Shown piece after piece: positions 35,508 to 45,417 of a stretch of 64,000 nucleotides of DNA. The notes under the pieces were generated by a model that saw only the letters and a program-made list of their open reading frames with translations, was not told the origin of the DNA and searched no databases. Made by a program: the position numbers and the translations under genes. This DNA comes from Phycisphaerae bacterium (GTDB taxonomy: Bacteria > Planctomycetota > Phycisphaerae > SM23-33), in NCBI GenBank assembly GCA_011050235.1, contig DRGC01000022.1, forward strand, positions 1 through 64,000. The letters run 5' to 3'. How positions within the stretch are numbered: position 1 is the first letter of the stretch; every line of letters begins with the position of its first letter.

Positions 35508-36836
35508 ATGACACAACTACAACAAGCTCAAGCCGGCACGATCACCCCACAGATGGAGCGGGTGGCCCAGCGCGAGAACCTCACCGGCGAGGACATCCGC
35601 CGCGAGGTCGCCGCAGGCCGACTCGTCATCCCGGCCAATCGCCTTCACCTCGCCGCCGGCGAGGCGGGGCGGGCGGCCCTGGACCCGTGCGGCATCGGCC
35701 GGGCCGTGACGACCAAGATCAACGCCAACATCGGCGCCTCGCCCAACAGCAGTTGCGGCGAGATGGAACTCACCAAGCTCCGCTGGGCCGTCCAGTACGG
35801 GACCGACACCGTGATGGACCTGTCCACCGGGGGCGATCTGGACGCCATTCGCGAAACGCTGATCGCCAACGCCTCCGTGCCGGTCGGGACCGTGCCGATG
35901 TACTCGATGATCGTCGACAAGCCCATCGAGGACCTGACCTACGACGACATTCTCGGCGTCATCCGCAAGCAGGCGGCCCAGGGGGTGGACTTCTTCACCA
36001 TCCACGCCGGCATCCTGCGAAAGCACCTGCCGCTGACGGTCAAGCGGAAGATGGGCATCATCTCGCGCGGCGGCAGCCTGCTGGCCAAGTGGATGGTCCA
36101 TCACGGGCGCGAGAACCCCATGTACGACCTGTTCGACGAGATCAGCGCGATCATGGCCGACTACGACGTCGCCTACTCGCTGGGCGACGGGCTTCGGCCC
36201 GGCTGCCTGGCAGATGCGTCCGACGACGCGCAGTTCGCCGAGCTGGAGACGATGGGCGAGCTGGTCGCCCGCGCCCGCGCCGCCGGCGTGCAGACGATCG
36301 TCGAAGGCCCCGGCCACGTGCCGTTCGATCAGATCCAGATGAACATGGAGCGCCAGCAGGCCGTCTGCGACGGCGCGCCGTTCTACGTGCTCGGGCCCAT
36401 CGTCACCGACGCGTTCCCCGGCTACGACCACATCACCTCCGCCATCGGAGCGACGGCTGCCGCGTATCACGGGGCCAGCTTCCTGTGCTACGTCACGCCG
36501 GCCGAGCATCTGTCGCTGCCCACCCCCGATGAGGTCCGCACGGGCTGCGTGGCCTACAAGATCGCCGCCCACGCCGCCGACGTCGCCCGTCGCCTCCCGG
36601 GCGCCCGCGACTGGGACGATGCGATCTCCGACGCCCGCGTCAACTTCGACTGGCCCGCCCACATGGACCTCGCCTTCGACAGCGACCGCGCCAGCGCCAT
36701 CCGCCGCCGCGACCTGGACCTCGACGCCGACTACTGCGCCATGTGCGGCCACGACTGGTGCGCCCTGCGAATCAGCAAAGAAGTCACCGAAGCAATCGCC
36801 AACAACCCCTCCCCACAGCCTAACCAACAACTGTGA
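35508..36836 (+). CDS. thiC: Phosphomethylpyrimidine synthase
   Basis: This 442-residue protein converts aminoimidazole ribotide to HMP-phosphate in thiamine synthesis using radical SAM chemistry. The radical-SAM cluster site at the C-terminus, YCAMCGHDWCA (CX2CX4C), is intact. KINANIGASPNSS, MDLSTGGDL, TIHAGILRK, EGPGHVPFD and the GPIVTDAFPGYDHI block are characteristic of ThiC. It is a short form lacking the long N-terminal domain of plant and proteobacterial ThiC. It is second in the riboswitch-controlled operon. Confidence 0.97.
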   Translation: MTQLQQAQAGTITPQMERVAQRENLTGEDIRREVAAGRLVIPANRLHLAAGEAGRAALDPCGIGRAVTTKINANIGASPNSSCGEMELTKLRWAVQYGTDTVMDLSTGGDLDAIRETLIANASVPVGTVPMYSMIVDKPIEDLTYDDILGVIRKQAAQGVDFFTIHAGILRKHLPLTVKRKMGIISRGGSLLAKWMVHHGRENPMYDLFDEISAIMADYDVAYSLGDGLRPGCLADASDDAQFAELETMGELVARARAAGVQTIVEGPGHVPFDQIQMNMERQQAVCDGAPFYVLGPIVTDAFPGYDHITSAIGATAAAYHGASFLCYVTPAEHLSLPTPDEVRTGCVAYKIAAHAADVARRLPGARDWDDAISDARVNFDWPAHMDLAFDSDRASAIRRRDLDLDADYCAMCGHDWCALRISKEVTEAIANNPSPQPNQQL

Positions 36837-36840
36837 AGCG

Positions 36841-36980
36841 GAAGTTCCAAGCTCCAACTTCCAAGTTCCAAGATGCAAGAAACAAAGGCTGGCCGCATCG
36901 CCGGTAGACGCTCAATAGGGGGGAACTTGTTTCTTGGAATTTGTTTCTTGGAACTTGCTTCTTGGAACTTGGAACTTGCA
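36841..36980. repeat. Hairpin with heptamer-periodic arms (copy R3)
   Basis: Left arm (36841-36886) and right arm (36923-36979) are imperfect inverted repeats. The right arm reads in heptamers CTTGTTT, CTTGGAA, TTTGTTT, CTTGGAA, CTTGCTT, CTTGGAA, CTTGGAA. The loop carries GGCCGCATCGCCGG, similar to the loop of the copy at 15 kb. The gap 36837-37144 holds this hairpin and the next promoter and nothing else I can see. Confidence 0.75.
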
Positions 36981-37017
36981 GTAATTGTATCTTGGCAGTT
37001 AAGTTTCCCTAAAACTC

Positions 37018-37046
37018 TTGACATGCCTGCTGTTGCGCTTTAACAT
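37018..37046 (+). promoter_or_regulatory. Strong promoter of the giant surface protein gene
   Basis: A perfect TTGACA (37018-37023) and TAACAT (37041-37046) are 17 bases apart, giving a start near 37053 and a leader of about 90 bases. Confidence 0.65.
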
Positions 37047-37144
37047 CTATTCGGTTAGCTCGCGATGGGGCCAGTCTGTCTTGGGGCTCGGCACAGATGG
37101 GATTGCCTCAGACAGCGGCCGCCTTGAAACGAGGAAGGCGCCTT

Positions 37145-40100
37145 ATGAGGGACACAGACAGTTGGGGCACCCTCCACCGGCCGGCGTTCGAAACGCTGGA
37201 ACCCCGCCTACTGCTGAGCGGCACAATCGAAGGCCAAGTCTGGGAAGACCTCAACGGCGACGGCATTCGCAGTTCCAATGAACCGGGCGTGGACGGTATC
37301 ACGGTGGAACTAGTGAACCGTGACAGCAGCTTGGTTGTCGGGGCACAGTCTACGGCAAGCGATGATCGTGATGGCAGCGGATCGATTGACCCGGTTACGG
37401 AGGCAGGCTGGTATTCCTTCACAGCCCTGCCGACGGCTCCGTATGAAGTCCGTATCGTCCTCCCTGGCGGCAGCCAGCAGTTCCGGCCAAGCTTCGGAGA
37501 TGATCCGTTCCTTGCACAAGCCGGCTCCTTCCCCAGCGCGATTGCCATCAATGATAGCGGCGCGGCGGTCGTGGTGTATCGCAACGATACCACAGAAATG
37601 TGTGTCAGGGCCTTCCTGCCTGACGGCACGCCCACTGGTCCAGCTACCGAAATTGGTCGTGTGGGCGGCACTCGCGTGGCAATTGACGCGCAGGGCAACT
37701 TCGTCGTCATCTGGCATGACGAGACCCGAATCGGCGACGACACTAGTCGAATAATGGCCCGGACGTTCTTGGCCGATGGCACGCCAAGGGGAGGAGCATT
37801 TCAGGTCAATACCTACGATGTGGGGAACCAGTCAGACGCTTCCGTCGGGATAAGAGACGACGGACAGTTCATTGTCGCGTGGCGAAGCATGGACTTCGTC
37901 GACCCAGCACAGATCCTTGCGCGACGCTATCTCGCTGACGGGACTCCACTGGGGAGTGAGTTCATCGTCAACACCACGGATTCCAACGCCATTGCCTACC
38001 CCAGCGTAGCATCCAACTCCGCCGGCGAGAGCGTGATTGTGTGGGAAAGCCTGGACCAAGGTATCTATGGCCAAATGCTCCATGCCGATGGCTCGGCCTA
38101 CGGCGGCGAGTTCAGGATCGATACTGCTGTCAACAACATGCACCGCCACACGCCCGCGGTTGGCGTCGAGGATGCCGGTGGTTTTGTCGTGACATGGCGA
38201 GAGTCCGGCAACTCCACACCCGTTGGGATCTTTGCACGGAAGTACGCATCTGACGGAACACCTACCGGCGATCCGTTCCAAGTTAACACCACCGAGGAGC
38301 ACAGCAACGACCGCCCGAGCATCGCGATGGGGAAGGCCGGGCGGTTCGTTATTACCTGGCGTCACCGCTACGATGCGCATCCAGATCCGTGGGTACAACT
38401 GGTCCTGGCTCAGCGGTACGACGAGACCGCAACGGCAGTGGGCACGGAGTTCTTACTCGAGGACGAGTCTGGACGCCCTGACATGGACTGGGAAGTGGAG
38501 GTCGCGGCCCTTGGCAACGCCGATCGATTCCTCGGGATGGCCAATGGTCCCGATTACCAGAACGTCTACCTGCACTGGTTCTCGTGGGATTCCGCCAATA
38601 ATGCCTACTGGTTCGATATCGAAGCCGGCGACACAATCACCCCTGCCAATTTCGCCGTCTTCTTTGACGCATCCGTGGCCGGCCAGAGCTTCGAGGACGT
38701 CAATGATAATGGCCAGCATGATCCCGGCGAGCCCGGCCGGGACGGCTGGACCATCGAATTGGTCGACGCAGACACGCAGGAAGTCATCGCCACGACCGTT
38801 ACCGCCAGTGTCGATCTAAACGAAGATGGCGTTATTGATCCGGCAACGGAAGTGGGGCTTTACACGTTCGAGGGCATCCTGGCGGGGGCCTATACCGTCC
38901 GCGAAGTGGTCCCGACCGGATGGCAGGGATCGGCGCCGCAGGCGATCAGCGGCGAGCTGGAGCATGTTGAGACTCTTCAAGATGGCGTCGACGGCAACGA
39001 TTACCTCAATGGATCCTATAAGCCTGTCATCAGCGCCGACGGGCAGTTCGTTTACGTACCGGGGCGTTATGACGCAGCCATTAGCGTCTTCCAGCGCGAC
39101 GCGGCCACCGGCGAGCTGACACTCGCATCGGTCGTGCGTAACGATTACGGCGGCGTCACCGGGCTGATCATTCCCGAGACGCTGGCGATTAGCCCCGACG
39201 GCGGACACGTGTATGCACTCAGCAATCCCTACGGCGCATCGGGCGGGAGCATGGTCGTGTTCTCCCGCGATGCAGTCACGGGGGAATTGGTATTCGTTCA
39301 GGCGATCCTCAGTGAGGTGGATGTACCGTGGATGAACGATCCGCAAGGCATCACCGTCAGCGCTGACGGCACACAGGTCTACGTCACCAGTGTCGACGAC
39401 GACGCTCTGCATGTCTTCACCCGCGACCCGGCCACTGGCCTGCTAGCATTGGCCCAGACGCTCCGAAGCGGCTACGACGGCACCACCCTGAACTATCCGC
39501 GCGACATCGTTGCCAGCGCGGACGGTCAACACGTCTACGTTACCTCAGGAAGTGCGGTAGCGATTTTTCAACGCGATGAGGCCACCGGTCTGCTGAGTTA
39601 CATGCAACACACCGGTACAGGAGGGCCGACAAGCATTTCTCTTGCAGACGGGGACCGGTACCTTTACGTCGCTACCAGGTCCGATCAAGTCATGGTATAC
39701 GAACGCGACCCAAATACTGGCGAGTTGACACAACTGTACACAGCCAGCGCGTATTACGACCCAGTCGATCTGGCGGTCTCCGCCGATGGGCAACTAGCGG
39801 CGGTCGCCCTCCCTCCAGGTGGTGGTACGATCACTGTGTTCCGGCGCGGCCAGGATGGCTACCTCCTCGAACGCGGCGGCATGGCTGAGGACAGCATCGG
39901 AAACGTCTTCGGACTGGGCGGCCTGACAGGCGTGGCGATCAGTCCGGACCTGGCGCATCTCTACGCCACCGGTGGGACGGACGATACGGTTGTCGTCTTC
40001 ACCATTGGCGACTACGTGGTTGACTATTACCTGACACTGATATCCGGCGACGAAGAGACGGGAATCGATTTCGGCAACATCGATCTCGTCAACGTCAGCG

Positions 40101-43100
40101 GGCAAGTTCTTGACGATGCCGACAATAACGGCCTGCACGATGCCGGTGAGCCAGGCCGGGATTGGTGGATTGTCGAACTCGTCGACACAGTGACGGGCGA
40201 GGCCGTTGCCACCGCGACGACGGCCAGTATCGACACAAACCAAGACGGCACGATCGACCCCGAAACCGAAACCGGGCTCTATGGGTTCTATGGCATCACC
40301 CCGGGCAGTTACGAGGTGCGTCTGGTGGTCGAGTCGGGCCATTCGCAGACCTACCCCGCGGGCGTCTACCCCCTGGTTCTCACCTCCGGTGACCCCGACG
40401 TTACGGACATAGACTTCGGCGCGTTTCTTTCCGACTCCGCCGAGATCCACGGCCAGAAGTTCGAAGACCTCAACGCCAACGGCATCCATGATGCCGGCGA
40501 ACCGGGCCTGGACGGGTGGACTATCGAACTGGTCGACATGAACACCGGCCAGATCGTTGCCACGACCACCACAGCCAGCATCGACGTCAATGGAAACGGT
40601 GCAATCGACCCGGAGACCGAAAGCGGCCTGTACAGCTTTGCGGGCCTGGCCCCCGGCCCATACGAAGTGCGGGAAATCCAACAGGTCGGCTGGCGGCAGA
40701 CGACACAGCAGCTCAGCTCCGGCGAACTGGAGTTCCTGCAGATTTTCCGCCAGGATCAAGGCTATTCGAATCTCTACGGTCCATGGGATGTTAAGGTCAG
40801 CCCGGATGGCCGGCATGTCTACGTAGGCGCAGATGCTCTTTTTGTCTTCGCCCGCGATCCCTTCCTGGGAACGTTGACGCTGGTCCAGGAGATCGAGAAC
40901 GATGGGGCGTATACAACCGACAACGTGTGGTCCCTGGCGATCAGTCCCGATGGGCGGGACATGTACTTCTCAGGCGGCTCGCCCGTGCCTCTGTGGTGGT
41001 TCAGGCGTAACACCGTCTCTGGCAAGTTGACTTTTGTTGCCCGGTACATGAACGACGACCCGTTCTTTGAGGACATGGGCGGAGTTGTTTACACCTTCAT
41101 CACGCCCGACGGGCGGAACGTTTATCTAAGAAGCGGGGCAGGCAAGGTCCTCGTTCTTGCACGTGATAAGGCCAGCGGCGAATTATCCCCTGTGCAGAAG
41201 TTGGATGGCGTGAATCCTGGCCCATTCATCTACTCGCCAGACGAGCAGTATTTCCACATTGGCAGCAAGGTCTACCAACGAGACTTGGCCACCGGCGCGT
41301 TGACGTTCTTGACGACGAGGCCGGATTACTTCACGGTCTACAGCCCGGATGGGACGCACGTTTACGGCCCCTGGAACGATTCGATAAACGCTTACACATG
41401 GGATCCCGCCACCGGCGACATGACGTTGTTGGCGACCTACACGGACGGAGAAGGAGGCATCGACGGTCTCTCCGACGTCCAGGAGCTTGCCATCAGCCCC
41501 GATGGTCTCTACCTCCTCGCCTCCAGCTCCGATGGCCCCTACGATGACCGGTCACTCGTCCTGTTCCGCCGCGACCCCCTCAGCGGCGAACTGACGTATC
41601 TCGACGTGCTATTCGACAATGAAGACGGAGTCGATGGACTTCACGAAGTGCGGAAGATCGCGTTCAGCCAAGGCGGCCGGTACATCTATGCAGTCTCGCT
41701 TAGTGCCGACAACTCTGTGGCGGTGTTCAGCTACGACGACGGCCCCCTACCTCTGCAGTTCAATCTGATCCCGGACCAGGTCGTCAGCAATGCTGATTTC
41801 GGTAACGCAAGACTTGGGTCCATCTCTGGCCAAGTGTTTCATGACCTCGATGTCAGCGGCGTAAGAGAACCAGGCGAACAAGGCCTTGATGGACTGACTG
41901 TCGAACTGATCGACACGGCCGACGGCTCGGTCGCTCTGACGGCGATGACCAAAAGCGCGGACCTCAACGGGAACGGTGTGATCGACCCAGAGACAGAGGC
42001 TGGGCTGTACGCCTTCGACACGCTCCTGTCCGGCGCTTTCGAAATCCGTTTGGTGGCGCCCGTCGATTGGGCTCAGAGCTATCCCGTTGGCTCGGGTCAT
42101 CCGATCGCACTGGGCTATGGCGACACGCTGGCGGGCTATGATTTCGGCGCCATCGAATCGGCTACGCTCATCGGCCAGATCTTCGACGATCACAACGCGG
42201 ATGGGATCAAGGACGTAGTCGAGGGCCGCCTGAACGGCTGGACGGTGGAGATTGTTGACGCTGCCACGTCGAACGTGGTCGCAACGGCAGTGACCATGGA
42301 TGTCGATCTGGATGACAGCGGTTCGATCGATCCTGCGACTGAGAGCGGCATCTACGTTGTCGATACGCTCCTGCCTGGTGAGTACGAGATTCGCCAGGTC
42401 GCCCAGACCGGTTGGTCGCAGACTTTTCCTGTGAGTGGGACACATCTGCTGACTGTCGCAGCCGGGCAGACTTACGAGGATCTGGACTTTGGCAACGAGC
42501 CAGCCGACGCGGAGGTCGCCGGGCAGGTCTTTGGTGATCTGGATGGCGATGGCGTGCGGGATGGGGATGAGGTCGGCGTGAACGGCTGGACGGTAGAGTT
42601 GGTCGATCCGGCGACCGGCGGGGTGATGGCCACAGCCACGACCGCAAGCATCGATCTCGATGAGAATGGCCTTATTGACCCGGCCACCGAACGCGGGCGC
42701 TACCGCTTCGCTGGGCTGGTGCAGGATGACTACGAGGTCCGTCAGGTCGTGCCCGCCGGCTGGCAGCAGACGGCCCCGATGTTTTTGGACGAGCGGGCCT
42801 TTGCCGCTGAGGTGGTTGGCGGGGCGATGACGATCCACGAGATCGACCCGACTGACGGCAGCACGCTCAACAGCTTTGCCGCTCCGGCCAATCCAGTCAG
42901 CGTAGGCTATCAGGGCCTGGCCATCGGGCCGGACAGTCTGTTCTATGTCGATGCCAACGACTGGTTGACGCCCACGCTGTGGGAGCTGGACCTTGATACC
43001 GGGGCGGTGATCGACTCCGACCCGCTGACGTTTGGGGCCATCTATGTCATCAAGGGCCTCGCCTACCTCGACGGGCTGCTTTACATCCAGTACATGCCCG

Positions 43101-44365
43101 ACCAGGTGGCTGTGTGGGATCCCGCCAGTGATAGTTTCATCCGGATGCTGACGATATCGGCTGCGGTGATGGGCGGCCTGACCGGCGCGGGTGATCTGGG
43201 TGTGTTGTTCGACAGCAACGCCGCGGGCGAGATTATCGCCATCGACCCGACGGATGGTTCGGTGCTCAGCACCTTCGCCACCGGCCTGGGCGCGCTGGAC
43301 GGTGGGCTGGCCTATGTGGGTGGCGAGTTGCTGGCGATCGGTTCGGGTATCGGCAGTCTGGTCCATCGCATCGACCCGTCGACGGGCGCCGTTGTTGGTA
43401 GCTTTGCCCTCGGCGTAACCGGCAGCGTTGTCGGCCTGGGCGGCGACATGCCGAGCCTGCCGGTCCCTGTGAACTACGCGATGTCCCTGGGCCCAAGTGA
43501 GGTCCTTGACGGGCAAGATTTTGGCAACCTGGCCCCAGCCGTCGCGGGCGACTTCAACGGCGATGGACTGGTCGACAGCCTGGACATTGACCTGCTCTAC
43601 GCGAACCAGGGCGACGCCGCCTACGACCTCGACGGCGACAACGATGCCGACAGCGACGATATCGACGTGCTGGTCCACGATATCCTCAACACCGAATACG
43701 GCGACATCAACCTCGACGGCCTGGTTGATGCGACGGACTTGGCCATCATGAAAGTCAATTTTGGCCGGTCCGGCGTTGGCTGGGCCCAGGCTAACGCTAA
43801 CGGTGATGGCGTTGTCGACGGCATCGACCTGGCGATCCTCAAAACCTACTTCGGCTTCGAAAGCCCGGGCGAGGCATTACCCGTCAGCGCAGCGCCCCTG
43901 CTCGGTGAGAGTGACACCCAGGCCGAACCGATCCTGGCCAGCGCATCAGTCATCCATCAGCTATCCCCGCCCGCAGCGACCAACGAATATGCCATCGACT
44001 CACACCTGCCACTGAGCAGCGGTCAGCAGGCTGGTGTCGAATCGATCGAGGCCGGCCGGCCGGCGCTGTTGTCGCTGACGGCCAACGCGCCATTGTACCT
44101 CCAGCCGGTATCGCGTGGCCGCCAGACGTCCAGTCGGCCCGCGTCGCTGGCTGCGGCAACGCTAAGCACCGTCACCCCGGCCCCTTCCTTGCCCACACCC
44201 AAGCGCCAGGCCAGTGGGGTCCCCTCGCCGTTGCCTATTAGCTTGTCGTCGGCTGCCTCCGCCCGTCTGCCCGTGAGGGTCGACCTAACGGCCGCCACCG
44301 GACTGCTGCAGTCCGGCGCTCCCAGCGTTGCTGATATTCTGGGCGAGGTAGAACCGATCTTCTAA
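37145..44365 (+). CDS. Giant LEPR-XLL surface protein with SdrD-B domains, propeller blades and dockerin repeats
   Basis: The 2,406-residue protein starts TLHRPAFETLEPRLLLSG, the LEPR-XLL motif that marks a class of large exported planctomycete proteins; no ordinary signal peptide is seen. Seven SdrD-B/Cna-B-like domains with DxNxDGI calcium-type loops begin near 37.2, 38.7, 40.1, 40.4, 41.8, 42.2 and 42.5 kb (for example GQVWEDLNGDGI, GQSFEDVNDNGQHD). Between them lie a DG...G.FQVNT repeat region (37.5-38.6 kb), two YVTN/lactonase-like propeller stretches (38.9-40.0 and 40.7-41.8 kb) and one more (42.8-43.5 kb). Dockerin-type pairs (DFNGDGLVDSLDID; DINLDGLVDATDLA; NGDGVVDGIDLAILK) lie at 43.5-43.9 kb. 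A start at 37097 is possible, but GAGGAAGG precedes 37145. Likely structural or adhesive. Confidence 0.88.
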   Translation: MRDTDSWGTLHRPAFETLEPRLLLSGTIEGQVWEDLNGDGIRSSNEPGVDGITVELVNRDSSLVVGAQSTASDDRDGSGSIDPVTEAGWYSFTALPTAPYEVRIVLPGGSQQFRPSFGDDPFLAQAGSFPSAIAINDSGAAVVVYRNDTTEMCVRAFLPDGTPTGPATEIGRVGGTRVAIDAQGNFVVIWHDETRIGDDTSRIMARTFLADGTPRGGAFQVNTYDVGNQSDASVGIRDDGQFIVAWRSMDFVDPAQILARRYLADGTPLGSEFIVNTTDSNAIAYPSVASNSAGESVIVWESLDQGIYGQMLHADGSAYGGEFRIDTAVNNMHRHTPAVGVEDAGGFVVTWRESGNSTPVGIFARKYASDGTPTGDPFQVNTTEEHSNDRPSIAMGKAGRFVITWRHRYDAHPDPWVQLVLAQRYDETATAVGTEFLLEDESGRPDMDWEVEVAALGNADRFLGMANGPDYQNVYLHWFSWDSANNAYWFDIEAGDTITPANFAVFFDASVAGQSFEDVNDNGQHDPGEPGRDGWTIELVDADTQEVIATTVTASVDLNEDGVIDPATEVGLYTFEGILAGAYTVREVVPTGWQGSAPQAISGELEHVETLQDGVDGNDYLNGSYKPVISADGQFVYVPGRYDAAISVFQRDAATGELTLASVVRNDYGGVTGLIIPETLAISPDGGHVYALSNPYGASGGSMVVFSRDAVTGELVFVQAILSEVDVPWMNDPQGITVSADGTQVYVTSVDDDALHVFTRDPATGLLALAQTLRSGYDGTTLNYPRDIVASADGQHVYVTSGSAVAIFQRDEATGLLSYMQHTGTGGPTSISLADGDRYLYVATRSDQVMVYERDPNTGELTQLYTASAYYDPVDLAVSADGQLAAVALPPGGGTITVFRRGQDGYLLERGGMAEDSIGNVFGLGGLTGVAISPDLAHLYATGGTDDTVVVFTIGDYVVDYYLTLISGDEETGIDFGNIDLVNVSGQVLDDADNNGLHDAGEPGRDWWIVELVDTVTGEAVATATTASIDTNQDGTIDPETETGLYGFYGITPGSYEVRLVVESGHSQTYPAGVYPLVLTSGDPDVTDIDFGAFLSDSAEIHGQKFEDLNANGIHDAGEPGLDGWTIELVDMNTGQIVATTTTASIDVNGNGAIDPETESGLYSFAGLAPGPYEVREIQQVGWRQTTQQLSSGELEFLQIFRQDQGYSNLYGPWDVKVSPDGRHVYVGADALFVFARDPFLGTLTLVQEIENDGAYTTDNVWSLAISPDGRDMYFSGGSPVPLWWFRRNTVSGKLTFVARYMNDDPFFEDMGGVVYTFITPDGRNVYLRSGAGKVLVLARDKASGELSPVQKLDGVNPGPFIYSPDEQYFHIGSKVYQRDLATGALTFLTTRPDYFTVYSPDGTHVYGPWNDSINAYTWDPATGDMTLLATYTDGEGGIDGLSDVQELAISPDGLYLLASSSDGPYDDRSLVLFRRDPLSGELTYLDVLFDNEDGVDGLHEVRKIAFSQGGRYIYAVSLSADNSVAVFSYDDGPLPLQFNLIPDQVVSNADFGNARLGSISGQVFHDLDVSGVREPGEQGLDGLTVELIDTADGSVALTAMTKSADLNGNGVIDPETEAGLYAFDTLLSGAFEIRLVAPVDWAQSYPVGSGHPIALGYGDTLAGYDFGAIESATLIGQIFDDHNADGIKDVVEGRLNGWTVEIVDAATSNVVATAVTMDVDLDDSGSIDPATESGIYVVDTLLPGEYEIRQVAQTGWSQTFPVSGTHLLTVAAGQTYEDLDFGNEPADAEVAGQVFGDLDGDGVRDGDEVGVNGWTVELVDPATGGVMATATTASIDLDENGLIDPATERGRYRFAGLVQDDYEVRQVVPAGWQQTAPMFLDERAFAAEVVGGAMTIHEIDPTDGSTLNSFAAPANPVSVGYQGLAIGPDSLFYVDANDWLTPTLWELDLDTGAVIDSDPLTFGAIYVIKGLAYLDGLLYIQYMPDQVAVWDPASDSFIRMLTISAAVMGGLTGAGDLGVLFDSNAAGEIIAIDPTDGSVLSTFATGLGALDGGLAYVGGELLAIGSGIGSLVHRIDPSTGAVVGSFALGVTGSVVGLGGDMPSLPVPVNYAMSLGPSEVLDGQDFGNLAPAVAGDFNGDGLVDSLDIDLLYANQGDAAYDLDGDNDADSDDIDVLVHDILNTEYGDINLDGLVDATDLAIMKVNFGRSGVGWAQANANGDGVVDGIDLAILKTYFGFESPGEALPVSAAPLLGESDTQAEPILASASVIHQLSPPAATNEYAIDSHLPLSSGQQAGVESIEAGRPALLSLTANAPLYLQPVSRGRQTSSRPASLAAATLSTVTPAPSLPTPKRQASGVPSPLPISLSSAASARLPVRVDLTAATGLLQSGAPSVADILGEVEPIF

Positions 44366-44430
44366 CAAGCTGACGCGACGATCAGCCGTTGTTTGTGCGC
44401 GTGTTCAGCTTCCCGCTTCGAAGTGACCAG

Positions 44431-44460
44431 TCTTTGTATCTTGTATCTTGGAATTTGAAG
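44431..44460 (+). repeat. Heptamer-periodic half-repeat (R5)
   Basis: TTTGTATCTTGTATCTTGG at about 44433-44451 is built from the same CTTGTAT/CTTGGAA heptamers as the right arms of R1 and R3, but no opposing arm was seen. Confidence 0.5.
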
Positions 44461-44467
44461 TCTATCT

Positions 44468-45403
44468 TCACGCGATACCGTCTGGGGCGGGGGGTTCATT
44501 TTTGGGGCGGTGTTTCCAGCGGCGGTGGACCCACAGGTACTGCTCGGGCGCGGTGCGGATGATGTTTTCCAGGGCCGTCGTGTACTCCTGCGTGATCCAC
44601 GTCATGGGGTCGTCCTTGTCGGCCCATTCGGTCGGATCGATGATGCGGCAGATGCCGATTTCGAACTGGAAGTCCCGCGACATCCGCCGGCCGAAGCCCA
44701 CCAGGATCGGTACCTCGTGCCGCATGGCGATCAGCGCGATCGACTTGTAGGTGCTGGCCTTTCGCCCGAAAAAGTCCACGAAACACCCCTTGCGCCCGGC
44801 GTCCTGGTCGGCGATGAAGCTGATCGCCCCGTGGGCGTCGAGGATGTCGTCGACCTGCTCGGCGACGCCCTTCTTGTCGAGGATCGTCATCCCCGTCCGC
44901 TCGCGAACGCCGAGGATGTGCTCGTTGAGGTACGGGTTGTCCAGCGGCCGGGCGACGGCGTAGACCGGGAAGCCCACCGTCGCCATCGTGTAACCGGTGA
45001 CTTCCCAGTTGCCGAAATGGCCGGTCACATAGATCGCCCCGCGGCGCTGGCGGAGCAACTGCTTGAGGTTGGCCTCCTGATTGATGAACGTGACGTGCCG
45101 GCGCCACCTGCTGGGCGTCATCAGGTCGGGCGTCAGCAGCACCTCGAGCCCCAGGTACAGCATGCTCCGCATCGACGCCTTGGCCGTGCGTCGCAGCTTC
45201 CGGTCCGACCAGTCGGGGAAGCTCCGCCGCAGGTGTTCGATCCCCCGCTCGCGATGGCGGCGATCGAAATAGAACAGCATGTTGCCGATGAAGGCGGCCG
45301 TTGTGTAGTTGACCCGCGGGGGGAACATGCGAACGAACATCTCGAAGATTCGCAGCCCGAGGTATTGCAGGTAGTCGGAGACCTTGTTGCGCGGCTTAGC
45401 CAT
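44468..45403 (-). CDS. Lipid A biosynthesis acyltransferase (LpxL/HtrB family)
   Basis: This 311-residue protein carries the HX4(D/E) acyltransferase motif in GHFGNWE near residue 129, then FIADQDAGRKGCFVDFFGRK, the acyl-pocket region of LpxL. A hydrophobic N-terminal segment (YTTAAFIGNMLFYF) fits inner-membrane association. It transfers secondary acyl chains onto the lipid A precursor at the cytoplasmic face. It lies 14 bases behind proS on the same strand and is probably co-transcribed. Subfamily (LpxL versus LpxM/LpxP) cannot be told from sequence alone. Confidence 0.9.
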   Translation of the reverse strand: MAKPRNKVSDYLQYLGLRIFEMFVRMFPPRVNYTTAAFIGNMLFYFDRRHRERGIEHLRRSFPDWSDRKLRRTAKASMRSMLYLGLEVLLTPDLMTPSRWRRHVTFINQEANLKQLLRQRRGAIYVTGHFGNWEVTGYTMATVGFPVYAVARPLDNPYLNEHILGVRERTGMTILDKKGVAEQVDDILDAHGAISFIADQDAGRKGCFVDFFGRKASTYKSIALIAMRHEVPILVGFGRRMSRDFQFEIGICRIIDPTEWADKDDPMTWITQEYTTALENIIRTAPEQYLWVHRRWKHRPKNEPPAPDGIA

Positions 45404-45417
45404 GGCGGCGGGGCGGG

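Noticed and set aside
41747-43678. 643-codon minus-strand frame within the surface protein gene
   Set aside because: Antisense of SdrD-B repeats; no ribosome site and repetitive Asp/Val/Arg composition mirrors the sense repeats.
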